From the NCBI RefSeq assembly GCF_024124665.1, contig NZ_JAMXSB010000012.1, positions 124,001-188,000 of the forward strand: a DNA stretch of 64,000 nt, read 5' to 3'. Shown piece by piece: positions 1-8,571 of this stretch (positions within the stretch are counted from its first letter, which is position 1; each line of letters starts with the position of its first letter). Under the pieces are notes generated by a model. The model saw nothing but the letters and a program-made list of their open reading frames with translations, searched no databases and was not told the origin of the DNA. This DNA is from Pleionea sp. CnH1-48 (GTDB taxonomy: Bacteria > Pseudomonadota > Gammaproteobacteria > Enterobacterales > Kangiellaceae). The translations under genes were made by a program, and so were the position numbers.

Positions 1-1478
1 CCATTAAATACACGCAAACCAGCGGCACCGTCGAACTAACGGCGCGTATTCTTGATACAGAAGTTGAGATCTGTGTTAAAGATAACGGCGCAGGCATACC
101 CAAAGATAAGCAAAGCGTCATATTCAAACCATTTGAGCAGCTAGAAACCAGTTCTCTGCATCTTAAAAGCGGGACAGGTTTAGGGTTAGCAGTGTCACGA
201 CAGCTGGTTGAATTACAAGATGGGCGTATCTGGCTAAAATCCAAACCCTCTCAAGGCTCTTCATTTTACTTTACCCTACCGAAGGCAGAACAAGAAGAAT
301 CGACCAGCGAAAAAGCACCAGATGCCGAAAGCGAAAGCTTCCCACTGCTTAAACATCAGTCCCTCAATCTGGAGCCACGAGCAAGAAATCTTCAGCTGCT
401 AGGTAGCGAACACACCAAGATATTAATCGTCGATGACGACCCGCTCAATCGCCAAGTGCTTAACGACTTCTTATCCATGCAACAATACCAGGTGAGTGAA
501 GCCGTTGACGGTCTTGATGCATTAGAAATATTACGCAGAAACACTTTCGATCTGATCATTATGGATGTCATGATGCCACGGATGTCTGGGTTTGAAGCAA
601 CAGAAAAAATCCGTGAGCACTACACTCAGGTAGAGTTACCAATCCTGTTACTGTCGGCAAAAACTCAACCAGAAGACATCAGTACTGGCTTTTCCGCAGG
701 AGCTAACGACTACATCAGCAAACCCGTTGATCGAAAAATTCTCGTCGCCCGAGTTAAAACCTTGCTGATGTTGCGAGAAGTCTTTGAGTCGCAGCAAGAA
801 AGAGCTCAGCTCAAAGTCATGGAGCAAACCTTAAACCGCCTTGGCCGTTACTTCCCGCGCCAGCTGGTGGAAAAAATCATGGCCTCAGAACAGCAAGAAA
901 GCATCCAGCCAGAGCGTCGCTGTATCACGGTACTCTTTGCCGATCTGGTGGGTTTCACCGAATTCTCTGATCGCTTCGAGCCCGAAACCGTAACCGACAT
1001 TTTAAATGAGTTCTTGGGTGAAATGGGCAAGTTGACCGATAACCACAATGGTCTTCTCAACGAAGTACTCGGTGATGGTCTGGTGGTTTTATTTGGTGCA
1101 CTTGAGCACCTCGACAAACCGACTCAGGCACTTAAAGCCATCTCATTGGCGACAGAGATGAACAAAGCCATTGGTGAGCTGGCAGAAAAATGGCGACAAA
1201 CAGGACTGGAACAACATCTGTCATTGCGTATTGGTATTCACCAATCCTATGTGACTTTAGGTAACTTCGGTTCCAACGAACTGATCGTCTTTAGAGCAGT
1301 AGGCAGTGGTGTGAATCTTACCAGTCGTATTCAGGGTCTGTGCCAACCAGGTGAAATAAAAGTCAGCTATCCAGTATATGCTCAGGCCAGAGACAGCTAC
1401 GATTTTTCCAACGAAGAAGAGCACCAGTTTAAAGGCTTTAACCATACTCACAGAGTTTATAAGTTAACGGGTTACTAG
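1..1478 (+). CDS. Hybrid histidine kinase / receiver / class III nucleotide cyclase (5' truncated)
   Basis: The reading frame is open from the window edge (first full codon at 3), so the true start lies upstream. Seen in order: the end of a HATPase_c domain (DNGAGIP, a phenylalanine box, then GTGLGLAVSR); a receiver domain at about 414-770 with paired acids in LIVDDDP, phospho-acceptor in IIMDVMMP and lysine in SKPVD; a short helical linker; and a class III cyclase domain at about 915-1440. The cyclase keeps both metal aspartates (LFADLVGF and LGDGLVVLFG) and the transition-state Asn/Arg (VNLTSR). The residue that is Lys in adenylyl cyclases is Glu here (NEVLGD), as in guanylyl cyclases, so the product could be cGMP or cAMP. 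By family this is a signal-transduction enzyme turning a phosphorelay into a cyclic nucleotide signal. A Crp/Fnr-type gene lies 1 kb downstream on the same strand. Confidence 0.9.
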   Translation, partial: IKYTQTSGTVELTARILDTEVEICVKDNGAGIPKDKQSVIFKPFEQLETSSLHLKSGTGLGLAVSRQLVELQDGRIWLKSKPSQGSSFYFTLPKAEQEESTSEKAPDAESESFPLLKHQSLNLEPRARNLQLLGSEHTKILIVDDDPLNRQVLNDFLSMQQYQVSEAVDGLDALEILRRNTFDLIIMDVMMPRMSGFEATEKIREHYTQVELPILLLSAKTQPEDISTGFSAGANDYISKPVDRKILVARVKTLLMLREVFESQQERAQLKVMEQTLNRLGRYFPRQLVEKIMASEQQESIQPERRCITVLFADLVGFTEFSDRFEPETVTDILNEFLGEMGKLTDNHNGLLNEVLGDGLVVLFGALEHLDKPTQALKAISLATEMNKAIGELAEKWRQTGLEQHLSLRIGIHQSYVTLGNFGSNELIVFRAVGSGVNLTSRIQGLCQPGEIKVSYPVYAQARDSYDFSNEEEHQFKGFNHTHRVYKLTGY

Positions 1479-1739
1479 GCGCTACTCGCTCCATCTTTAA
1501 TCGGTTAGGCAGAGTGGAGCTACCTGACTTAAACAAAGCTGCAAAACCCAAAGTGCTTCTACCGAGTGTGCGTAAAGTAATGCCACACTCTTCTCAAAAT
1601 CCCTCAAGCGGTTATTAATTGTTCGATAATGTCTTAGCAGTAATTATTCACATAAGCGATAATTAAACGCGATAGAGTGGAAATCAAGACAAAGACTAAA
1701 CAAGAAGAGTTTAATGAGAAGGGAAGGCTCTAGAATATT

Positions 1740-2273
1740 TTATAAGTCTGGCAAACGCGCCATACGGTAATCTTTTTTATCAATCATGGTCTGATATTTA
1801 CCTAACCAGAGAGCCACATCCTCCAACTCTGGCGATGACAGTTTGCCATCAATATCCGACAGAGCTTTAAGTGCATTACGCTTAATATTCTTGGCGACAG
1901 GGCTTCCATTATTGGCAGCCAAACGAAACCACACGGTTGCCATCATTTTGCTCTCTTTTATACCGCTACCACGATAATACAAAACAGCAAGGTTATACTG
2001 AGCGCCCGCATGTTCACGTAACGCGGCCTGAAAGTAGTAATCAGCGGCTTTCTTTAGGTTTTGACGGACGGAGGTATTTTTTGGAGGCGACAGGTAAAGG
2101 TTGCCCAATAAAAAAAGAGCATTAGGATCACCTGCCTCAGCCTTATGTCGTAAAGGACCAAGCTCGGTGAAATAGATTGATGTCCCTCCACTACGGTGCT
2201 TCGAGCTATTAGCCGCTCCCTGCGCCGAATTAATGAAAAGACAAATTATTAATAAAAACCATTGATACCGCAT
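1740..2273 (-). CDS. Secreted Sel1-repeat (TPR-like) protein
   Basis: A 177-residue protein with a hydrophobic N-terminal signal peptide ending near SAQGAA. Residues about 40-130 hold Sel1-like repeats: AEAGDPNALFLLGNLYL, then a DYYFQAALREHAGAQYNLAVLYY unit and a WFRLAANNGSPVAKN unit. Sel1 repeats are short alpha-alpha hairpins used as protein-interaction scaffolds, usually in the periplasm when a signal peptide is present. The gene stands alone, transcribed away from the Crp-like gene. The partner and function cannot be read from the sequence. Confidence 0.8.
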   Translation of the reverse strand: MRYQWFLLIICLFINSAQGAANSSKHRSGGTSIYFTELGPLRHKAEAGDPNALFLLGNLYLSPPKNTSVRQNLKKAADYYFQAALREHAGAQYNLAVLYYRGSGIKESKMMATVWFRLAANNGSPVAKNIKRNALKALSDIDGKLSSPELEDVALWLGKYQTMIDKKDYRMARLPDL

Positions 2274-2475
2274 GTATTACCGGCATTAACCCTCAGTACA
2301 AATTGTGTACAAGCTTCCGTCTATTAACCAGGGCAACAAAGCTACCCTATCTAGTAAGTATGAATCTATAATATTAATTACCATTACATATTGTTTGGTA
2401 CTATTCACACTTGCACAATCGACGGACAAAGGGTCTCCTATTGATATTCCCGCATAGTCGATTAAAGTTAACATA

Positions 2476-3156
2476 ATGAGCCTAATAAAAAACTTGAGTA
2501 GATATTACATGGAACTAAATGAATTCCCCATCTTTAAAGATTTCGATGATGAACTAATCAAGGCTATTAGTGAGCACTTACACTACCGCCAATTTCCCAA
2601 GAAAACTCAAGTTGTCGTCGAAGGCGACGCGTCTCATAGTATGTACTTTATCCTCGATGGTCGAGTTAAGGTATATCTTGATGATGATTCAGGCAAGGAA
2701 ATTGTTGTAAACATTCACGGTCCGGGAGAATTTTTTGGTGAACTGGGTTTGATTGAAGGTATCCCCAGAACCGCATCGGTGCTTACCATGGAAGATACGC
2801 GGGTTGGTATTTTGAATGATCAGGACTTTCGCACCTGTATGCAGCAATACCCTCAGTTTTCGATGAAGTTGATGCATAACTTGGTCACTCGCCTTAGAGA
2901 AGCAACAGAAACCATTAGAAAACTCGGATTAATGGATGTTTATCGCCGTATCGTTGTGACATTTCTCAATATGGCAGAAGAAGACAATGGCCGAATGATT
3001 ATTCGCGAAAAGCTCACTCAGCAAAACATTGCCAGTCGAGTGGGAGCCTCTCGAGAAATGGTGGCAAGAATTCTTAAAGATCTACGAACGGGTAGCTATA
3101 TATCCATGGAAGATGGGCTGATCGTTATTAACAAAGCCTTACCGCACTCCTGGTAA
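2476..3156 (+). CDS. Crp/Fnr family transcription regulator with intact cNMP-binding cassette
   Basis: A 226-residue regulator. Residues about 18-135 form a cyclic-nucleotide-binding beta roll. Its phosphate-binding cassette (PGEFFGELGLIEG followed by RTASV) keeps the Glu and Arg that contact the ribose-phosphate in E. coli CRP. The long C-helix follows, then a winged HTH (LTQQNIASRVGASREMVARIL) whose recognition helix keeps the R-E pair of CRP. No Fnr-type N-terminal cysteine cluster is present, which argues for a nucleotide rather than an Fe-S ligand. In the C-helix the CRP Thr127-Ser128 pair aligns with Ala-Thr, so ligand choice may differ. An alternative start is the ATG at 2509. It follows the nucleotide cyclase gene on the same strand with one gene between, so a cyclase-effector pair is an inference. 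Confidence 0.9.
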   Translation: MSLIKNLSRYYMELNEFPIFKDFDDELIKAISEHLHYRQFPKKTQVVVEGDASHSMYFILDGRVKVYLDDDSGKEIVVNIHGPGEFFGELGLIEGIPRTASVLTMEDTRVGILNDQDFRTCMQQYPQFSMKLMHNLVTRLREATETIRKLGLMDVYRRIVVTFLNMAEEDNGRMIIREKLTQQNIASRVGASREMVARILKDLRTGSYISMEDGLIVINKALPHSW

Positions 3157-3229
3157 ATCCCAAACTGAAATTATCATCCATTCATGACTAATCAGGGCCA
3201 AAGTTCAGCAAAGCGACGATGAACAGGCC

Positions 3230-3949
3230 CTAATGCGCAAGCGCCGTGTTCACCTCAGAATAAGAAAAAGCCCCTTGATACATAGGCTTACCCAGGGTCA
3301 CTCCATAAAGTTTCTGATACAACGGCTGGCTCAGGTTTGCCAAGTCCTGCTTATCATTAACGCCACCATGGGCAATGACGGGCAATTGCACCTTGGCAGC
3401 CAACTCACTGGCCGCTATTAAGTTATGCCCATTGACTCGCCCCGTCTCAGGGATCTCCGTAAACATTAAAGCAACGACGTCTTCTTCTTCCAGCAGCTGG
3501 ATCCACTCTTGCACCGTCATTTCTCTCGCAGGGCAATAACCTTGTTGCCACAGGTGCTCGCGAACATCCAGTGCCACCACGATCTTTCTCTGAAATTCCA
3601 CCAGAATCATTTCTAGATGCTCAAGTTGCTTAGCCAGGCGTCCTCCCACAGTAATCCAGTCGGCTCCAGCATCCAGCCAGACCAGAATGTCTTCTGCCGT
3701 ATTCACGCCACCGGTTATTTGCAACTTTAGATCCGGAAAACGTTTTTTTGCCTTTTCGACCAATCCCAGGTGCTCAGGCTGTCGGTTACGCAAAGCATCG
3801 GCATCCACAATTTGAATCACGCGGGCCCCGTCATCGTAAAACCGCTGGAAGGTTTCCATAGGGTCGTGATCGCCTCGGGACTTAGAGCGATGGTTCATGG
3901 AGTGGACGCATTGGCCACTTTTTATTTCTACCACAGGAATAGCGAGCAT
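3230..3949 (-). CDS. HisA-like (beta/alpha)8 barrel protein with altered catalytic acid
   Basis: About 239 residues, close to HisA (about 245). I start at ATG 3949, giving MLAIPVVEIKSG, because AAAGG lies about 10 bases upstream; the frame extends 29 codons further without a better start. Both phosphate-binding halves are recognisable (QITGGVNTAEDI and IAHGGVNDKQDL, then LYGVTLGKPMYQG), as is the VALDVRE strand. The N-terminal catalytic Asp of HisA (IPAIDLIDG) is Glu here (IPVVEIKSG), and the DISRDGT loop is replaced by TEIPETGRV. No other his genes surround it. It may be a paralogue with another isomerase or lyase role, like the uncharacterised HisA relatives of COG1411. Annotation as true hisA would be risky. 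Confidence 0.75.
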   Translation of the reverse strand: MLAIPVVEIKSGQCVHSMNHRSKSRGDHDPMETFQRFYDDGARVIQIVDADALRNRQPEHLGLVEKAKKRFPDLKLQITGGVNTAEDILVWLDAGADWITVGGRLAKQLEHLEMILVEFQRKIVVALDVREHLWQQGYCPAREMTVQEWIQLLEEEDVVALMFTEIPETGRVNGHNLIAASELAAKVQLPVIAHGGVNDKQDLANLSQPLYQKLYGVTLGKPMYQGAFSYSEVNTALAH

Positions 3950-4108
3950 CTTTTTACAACCTTTTTGCAACACCCATAATTTAATTCTAGGACGAAAATG
4001 CCAAATAGGTAGAGAAACCTTTGTCGACAATTTCACAACTATAACGTCTTGAAGGGATCATATTTCAGTGGCAAAATTATGGGCTTGGTACATTAACTGG
4101 CTCTCGTT

Positions 4109-4396
4109 ATGTGGTCTAACTATCGCAACATAGCTATACAACTCTTGCTTCTGGCCGTTTTGGTCATTGGTCAGGTGGCTGTTGCTCAGCACGAGTACGA
4201 CGAGTCTCACAACACCAGTGAGCATGAGTGGTGTATTGCTCAACTGCTTCAACCTGAAGACAGTTCCAACGATATCACTCACGTTAAGCTCTGTGTTAGT
4301 CAGCAGAACTCATCTGTCCAGACCAGTTATTTCTCACAACCAGAATCCTTACAACCTCTTTACTTCCGCTCGCGCGCACCTCCTTCTTTCTCTTAA
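4109..4396 (+). CDS. Small secreted Cys/His protein upstream of the zinc-type receptor
   Basis: A 95-residue protein with an N-terminal hydrophobic segment (AIQLLLLAVLVIGQVAVA) that looks like a cleavable signal peptide. Right after it comes HEYDESHNTSEHEWC, rich in His, Asp, Glu and one Cys. Short proteins of this layout (DUF2946-like) are often found beside metal receptors. The gene lies about 190 bases upstream of the ZnuD-like receptor on the same strand, so a role in metal capture is inferred from position and composition. No strong ribosome-binding site is visible. An overlapping frame (4167-4400) lacks a signal peptide and is less likely. Confidence 0.55.
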   Translation: MWSNYRNIAIQLLLLAVLVIGQVAVAQHEYDESHNTSEHEWCIAQLLQPEDSSNDITHVKLCVSQQNSSVQTSYFSQPESLQPLYFRSRAPPSFS

Positions 4397-4582
4397 TTAA
4401 AATCCTTAAGTCATCAGCAGCTCAATCTTGGGCCTGTCTGTTGCTATCCGTTTGTAAAGTTTACTTTTAAAGCGATAGTTTTTTCACAGTGTCAAATCGA
4501 TGAGTTTTCGATCCACTGTACTTTTAGTTTTATTTTGCAATTGCCAGAGCATTTGCATGGTTTTATTTATTGAGAAAAGAAC

Positions 4583-6943
4583 ATGTTTAAGATAACAAAA
4601 TCAGTTTTAGTTTGTGCCACATTGCTGTCAACCTCTGCATTTTCAGCTAACTTTTCGGGCATCATTCATACATCAAATCAGCGTCCAATATCTGAAGCAG
4701 AAATCAAGGTTCGCGGAACCGACATTAAAGTCAGCACCGATGCTCAAGGTCGTTTTACTCTTGACCTACCAGAAGGAAACTACATCCTTGATATCGAAGC
4801 GGGTCTGGCCGGGCACTTCCATGAATCCATTAAAGTGACTGGTAACAGCCAAAAAGCTACCGTGTTTACTTTAGATTCTAATGAAGCAAACAAGTTAGTC
4901 ATCCGTGCAAACCCACTGGAGCATACAAAACTTGATATGGCCACACCTGCCATTGTCATTGGTGGCGATGAGCTGGTTATGAAGCGCTCGACAACTCTTG
5001 GCGATATCCTTAAAAACGAGCCAGGTATCAGCATGTCTAGCTTTGGTCCATTTGTATCTCGACCAGTTATTCGAGGTATGGGTGGTAGCCGAGTGCAGAT
5101 CGCCAACAACCAGATGAATGTTCAAGACGCTTCAACAAATAGTGCCGACCACGATGACTCAGTAGAACCTCTACTGGCCACACAGGTTGAAGTCATTAAA
5201 GGACCAGCTTCTCTCATGTACGGCTCTGGTGCCATCGGTGGGGTTGTGAACGTCGTCGACAATCGTATTAACCCAGACGGTGCCGATGGGCTAACTGGTG
5301 GTGCGGAAGTTCGATTGGGTGACTCTGCTACAGATGAACGCTCCTTAGTGATTGCCTTGGACGGTGGAGACAGCCAGTTCACATGGCACTTAGATGCTTT
5401 TTACAATGATTTCGGAATTGTCAGCATCCCAGGATTCGCCGAATCTCGTCGACTGCACGAAGCAGAAGGGCATGATGATCATGATGACGACGACCATGAT
5501 GATGATCACGACGACGATCATGGTGATGAAGAAGAAGTAGCTGGCATTCTGGAAAACAGTGATTCAGAAGCAAAAGGCGCAACTATCGGCGCTACCTGGA
5601 TCAGAAACTGGGGTTACTTTGGTCTTGCAGTCAACGCGATTGATAAGAATTATGGCGTACCTGGTCACCACCACCATGAAGAAGATCATGACGACGACCA
5701 CGATGATGATCACGACGACGATCATGATGATCACGAAGAAGAAGCAGGCGTTCGCATCGATATGGAGCATACACGCTGGGATCTTCAGCTAGGTTTAACT
5801 TCTCCCTTTGCCAACATTGACGAGTGGTTTGTCGGCGCTTCTTACACTGACTATGAGCACCAAGAGTTAGAGGGTGATGAAATCGGAACCCAGTTCTCTA
5901 ATGAAGCTTATGAACTTCGCTCTTATATGAATCATGGCTCAATTGCAGGATGGCGTGGATTGTTTGGAGTTCAAATCACTGACCGTGATTTTTCTGCCAT
6001 TGGTGAAGAAGCGTTCGTACCACCTTCAAATACCTCAACTCAAGCTATCTTCATTATTGAAGAAAAATACTATGATCAATACAAGATCGAGCTAGGTGCA
6101 CGCTTAGAGCGTCGAGAATCAGATGCAGTAGGATTCACCAGTGCCGACGAAACATTACTTGGCCTGTCTGCGGGTACTGTTATCAATCTGGGTGACGATA
6201 AACTGGCGTTTAACTACTCTCTTGCAGATCGTATGGCTAGCATTGAAGAACTGTATTCATTTGGTGAGCACGCAGCCACACAAACCTTTGAGATCGGAAA
6301 CCCTAATCTGGATAAAGAAACATCCAATAACTTTGATATTTCCTACCGCTTTAACAGCGGCGGTATTTCAGGGGAAGTAAACCTATATTGGAATCAGTTT
6401 GATGACTTTATCTACGGTGCAGTCGAAGAGAACACCGGACAAGTGACCGATTTCAACGGGCAAGTAGTAGACATCGAAGAAGAGCTGCCCGTTATTCGTT
6501 ACCAACAAGATGACGCGCGCATCAGCGGTGTCGAAGTTCAGGTAGATGTCCCACTGGTTAACAATGGTTATGGCTTAAGCCTTGGTTTGATGGCCGACTT
6601 TATCGAAGCAGAATTAGACTCTGGTCCTTACTTACCACGTATTCCTGCTCTTAAATACGGCGTTTCTTTAAGCTACGACTATGATGCTGTTACAGCAGAT
6701 CTTAGTTGGGTATCTCATGAAATGCAGGAACACACTGGACAAAATGAGTTAGCTACCGATGGCTTTGATATGCTCGATCTAGAAGTTGCTTATCAAATCG
6801 TTGATGACTCCAGCGACTATCTGGTGTTTTTCCGTGGACAAAACCTGCTAGACGAAGAAGCTCGTGATCATTCATCTTTCTTGAAAGATTTGGCACCACG
6901 AGCAGGACGTAGCTTCACATTAGGGTTACGTTACAACTTCTAA
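4583..6943 (+). CDS. znuD: TonB-dependent outer-membrane receptor, ZnuD-like, with His/Asp loops
   Basis: A 786-residue receptor with a signal peptide (cut near SAFSA). A carboxypeptidase-regulatory-like beta domain follows at about residues 22-100 (ADAQGRFTLDLPEGNY-type core), then the plug and a 22-strand barrel ending in the aromatic LGLRYNF. The plug motifs FGPFVSRPVIRGMGG, SADHDDSVEPLLA and GPASLMYGSGAIGGVVNVVDNR match the ZnuD family, which imports zinc across the outer membrane using TonB energy. Two extracellular loops (encoded at about 5471-5538 and 5665-5743) are almost entirely His, Asp and Glu, consistent with Zn or other divalent metal binding. A terminator hairpin follows directly. 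Zinc as substrate is by family; I found no clear Zur operator upstream. Confidence 0.88.
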   Translation: MFKITKSVLVCATLLSTSAFSANFSGIIHTSNQRPISEAEIKVRGTDIKVSTDAQGRFTLDLPEGNYILDIEAGLAGHFHESIKVTGNSQKATVFTLDSNEANKLVIRANPLEHTKLDMATPAIVIGGDELVMKRSTTLGDILKNEPGISMSSFGPFVSRPVIRGMGGSRVQIANNQMNVQDASTNSADHDDSVEPLLATQVEVIKGPASLMYGSGAIGGVVNVVDNRINPDGADGLTGGAEVRLGDSATDERSLVIALDGGDSQFTWHLDAFYNDFGIVSIPGFAESRRLHEAEGHDDHDDDDHDDDHDDDHGDEEEVAGILENSDSEAKGATIGATWIRNWGYFGLAVNAIDKNYGVPGHHHHEEDHDDDHDDDHDDDHDDHEEEAGVRIDMEHTRWDLQLGLTSPFANIDEWFVGASYTDYEHQELEGDEIGTQFSNEAYELRSYMNHGSIAGWRGLFGVQITDRDFSAIGEEAFVPPSNTSTQAIFIIEEKYYDQYKIELGARLERRESDAVGFTSADETLLGLSAGTVINLGDDKLAFNYSLADRMASIEELYSFGEHAATQTFEIGNPNLDKETSNNFDISYRFNSGGISGEVNLYWNQFDDFIYGAVEENTGQVTDFNGQVVDIEEELPVIRYQQDDARISGVEVQVDVPLVNNGYGLSLGLMADFIEAELDSGPYLPRIPALKYGVSLSYDYDAVTADLSWVSHEMQEHTGQNELATDGFDMLDLEVAYQIVDDSSDYLVFFRGQNLLDEEARDHSSFLKDLAPRAGRSFTLGLRYNF
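5471..5743 (+). repeat. Duplicated His/Asp-rich loop coding repeats inside the receptor gene
   Basis: Two stretches, 5471-5538 and 5665-5743, are built from near-identical GAC/GAT-CAT/CAC blocks that encode DHDDDHDDDHD-type peptides. The DNA similarity between them suggests duplication or slippage within the gene. Repeat copy number probably varies between strains. Confidence 0.75.
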
Positions 6944-6952
6944 TCTCGCTCA

Positions 6953-6996
6953 GAGCGAATCGGTGAACACATCACGCCGATTCGCTCGATTTTATT
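6953..6996 (+). terminator. Rho-independent terminator after the ZnuD-like gene
   Basis: Perfect 11-bp stem GAGCGAATCGG / CCGATTCGCTC (6953-6963 and 6977-6987) with a 13-base loop, followed by GATTTTATT. It overlaps the last codons of the convergent rarD gene. Confidence 0.8.
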
Positions 6997-7901
6997 GACG
7001 CCTTCACATCCTCAATGATCGTTTTTTGCGCTCGCTTAATCACACTGTCGATCAAATATAAAACCAACGCCAGCCATATCAATCCAAAAGTAATCGCCTG
7101 CTGCCAACCAAAAGGCTCCTGATACACTACAACGGCCAAAATAAAGGTCATTGTCGGTGCAATAAACTGAAGAAAGCCAATGGCATAAAGCGGTATCAAC
7201 CGGGCTCCATAAGCAAACAATATCAAGGGAACAGCCGTCACCAATCCGCCAGCAATCAAAGTCCAATCAATTGCAGCTGACTGCTGCATAAAAGCACCCT
7301 GTCCAGCCCAGAAAAGAAACCCAATAAAACCAAGAGCAACGGGCATAGCAATCATGGTTTCTACCAGTAATCCATTAAGGGCATCCACTGGTGTTTGTTT
7401 TCTAATCAACCCATAAAGACCAAACGTGAAGGCCAATGCCAAAGAGATCCACGGCAAAGTACCAAGATAAACCACTTGATTTAACACACCCAAGGTTGCG
7501 ATTGCCACAGCGATCCATTGTAGGCGCGACATCCTCTCGCCCAGAAAGGCCACACCCAATACGACAGAAAACAGTGGATTAATAAAATACCCAAGACTCG
7601 TCGCTAAGACCTGATCATTGACCACAGCCCAGGTAAAAATAAACCAGTTATTCGAGACCAGCAAAGTACTGGCAACTAAAGCCCAACGCAGCTTTTTATT
7701 TTGCCATATCTCTTTGATAGCAACGGGTCGTCTCAACAACCACATAATCACGAGAACCGTCGGCACACACCAGGCAACACGATGAGCGAGGATCTCCATC
7801 GCATTCACTTCAGTAAGCAATTTAAAATAGATGGGGATGAGTCCCCACCATAGATAGGCAAAAATAGCTGCCCAATAACCTTTCTTTTTTGCGTCACTCA
7901 C
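6972..7901 (-). CDS. rarD: RarD family EamA permease
   Basis: A 309-residue inner-membrane protein with about ten hydrophobic segments in two EamA-type halves. The N-terminal signature (GYWAAIFAYLWWGLIPIYFK), the EILAHRVAWCVP motif and the NWFIFTWAVVNDQVLATSLGYFINPL stretch are characteristic of RarD, a drug/metabolite transporter superfamily member first named for chloramphenicol sensitivity. Its physiological substrate is not established. It lies 6 bases downstream of the YigI-like thioesterase gene, so the two are probably co-transcribed; E. coli has the same rarD/yigI neighbourhood. Confidence 0.92.
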   Translation of the reverse strand: MSDAKKKGYWAAIFAYLWWGLIPIYFKLLTEVNAMEILAHRVAWCVPTVLVIMWLLRRPVAIKEIWQNKKLRWALVASTLLVSNNWFIFTWAVVNDQVLATSLGYFINPLFSVVLGVAFLGERMSRLQWIAVAIATLGVLNQVVYLGTLPWISLALAFTFGLYGLIRKQTPVDALNGLLVETMIAMPVALGFIGFLFWAGQGAFMQQSAAIDWTLIAGGLVTAVPLILFAYGARLIPLYAIGFLQFIAPTMTFILAVVVYQEPFGWQQAITFGLIWLALVLYLIDSVIKRAQKTIIEDVKASIKSSESA

Positions 7902-7907
7902 AATCAG

Positions 7908-8363
7908 TTATCCAACCAAATAGGTGCCGGTTCCCACCGCGATCAATACATTTTCTTCGTTATGTAACTCCATACGAGTCACCGACACTTTATTGCCACT
8001 ACGCAAAACAGTTGCTGAGGCAACAAAGGATTTGCCGCGCCCAGGGCGCAAAAAATCGACGCGTAAATCGATGGTCCCGAGCTTAGCAAAGCGTTCTTGT
8101 AATTCTTCAAGAGACGCATTTTGATTACGTTGCAAAACACCCATCGCAGCCATGGCTCCACCAGCCACATCCATCGCCGAAGAGATAACCCCGCCATGCA
8201 AAATTCCCTGCACAAAATTACCAACCAGTTCGGGCTTAAAATCAAAGTTGACTTCGCAGGCTTCCACATCGAGACGACTAAAATGCAAACCAATGTGTAA
8301 ATTAAACGGAATGCTGTTACAGAACTTCTCCGCTAACTGAATAATCTCTTTATTTTCAATCAT
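7908..8363 (-). CDS. yigI: YigI-like hot-dog acyl-CoA thioesterase
   Basis: A 151-residue PaaI-type hot-dog fold protein. The hallmark is QGILHGGVISSAMDVAGG, where HGG begins the central helix and the Asp is the usual catalytic acid. VDFLRPGRGKSFVASATVLRSGNKVSV is the second conserved strand pair. Members of the YigI branch hydrolyse medium to long chain acyl-CoA, possibly to spare free CoA. It is the first gene of a two-gene unit with rarD. The start is the only sensible ATG before the domain. Confidence 0.85.
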   Translation of the reverse strand: MIENKEIIQLAEKFCNSIPFNLHIGLHFSRLDVEACEVNFDFKPELVGNFVQGILHGGVISSAMDVAGGAMAAMGVLQRNQNASLEELQERFAKLGTIDLRVDFLRPGRGKSFVASATVLRSGNKVSVTRMELHNEENVLIAVGTGTYLVG

Positions 8364-8571
8364 ATTAAAACGCTCAAAAGCTGCTCATAAAAAACAAGTC
8401 ACCTGCTAGACGATAACTTGAAGTATCAGGATATTGACTAACACCCCATAACCCCATCGAAGTGCTCAACCTTGCTCAGATAATGGTTCAATTCGACACA
8501 TTTTGCATCTATTCACTAAAACCCAATACCCTGAGAGATTATAACTCATTGATTTTAAATAACTTAGCAAT

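Noticed and set aside
2286-2474. 62-codon minus-strand frame between the Sel1 gene and the Crp-like gene
   Set aside because: It lies in the probable promoter region, has no ribosome-binding site and encodes an unremarkable sequence.
4167-4400. Alternative plus-strand frame overlapping the small secreted protein
   Set aside because: It lacks a signal peptide and a ribosome-binding site; the 4109 frame has a convincing signal peptide and a metal-type motif.
4400-4582. Zur-type operator upstream of the zinc receptor
   Set aside because: I looked for the AT-rich Zur palindrome (GAAATGTTATA-like). Only a weak ATCGA/TCGAT repeat is present, which does not support the claim.
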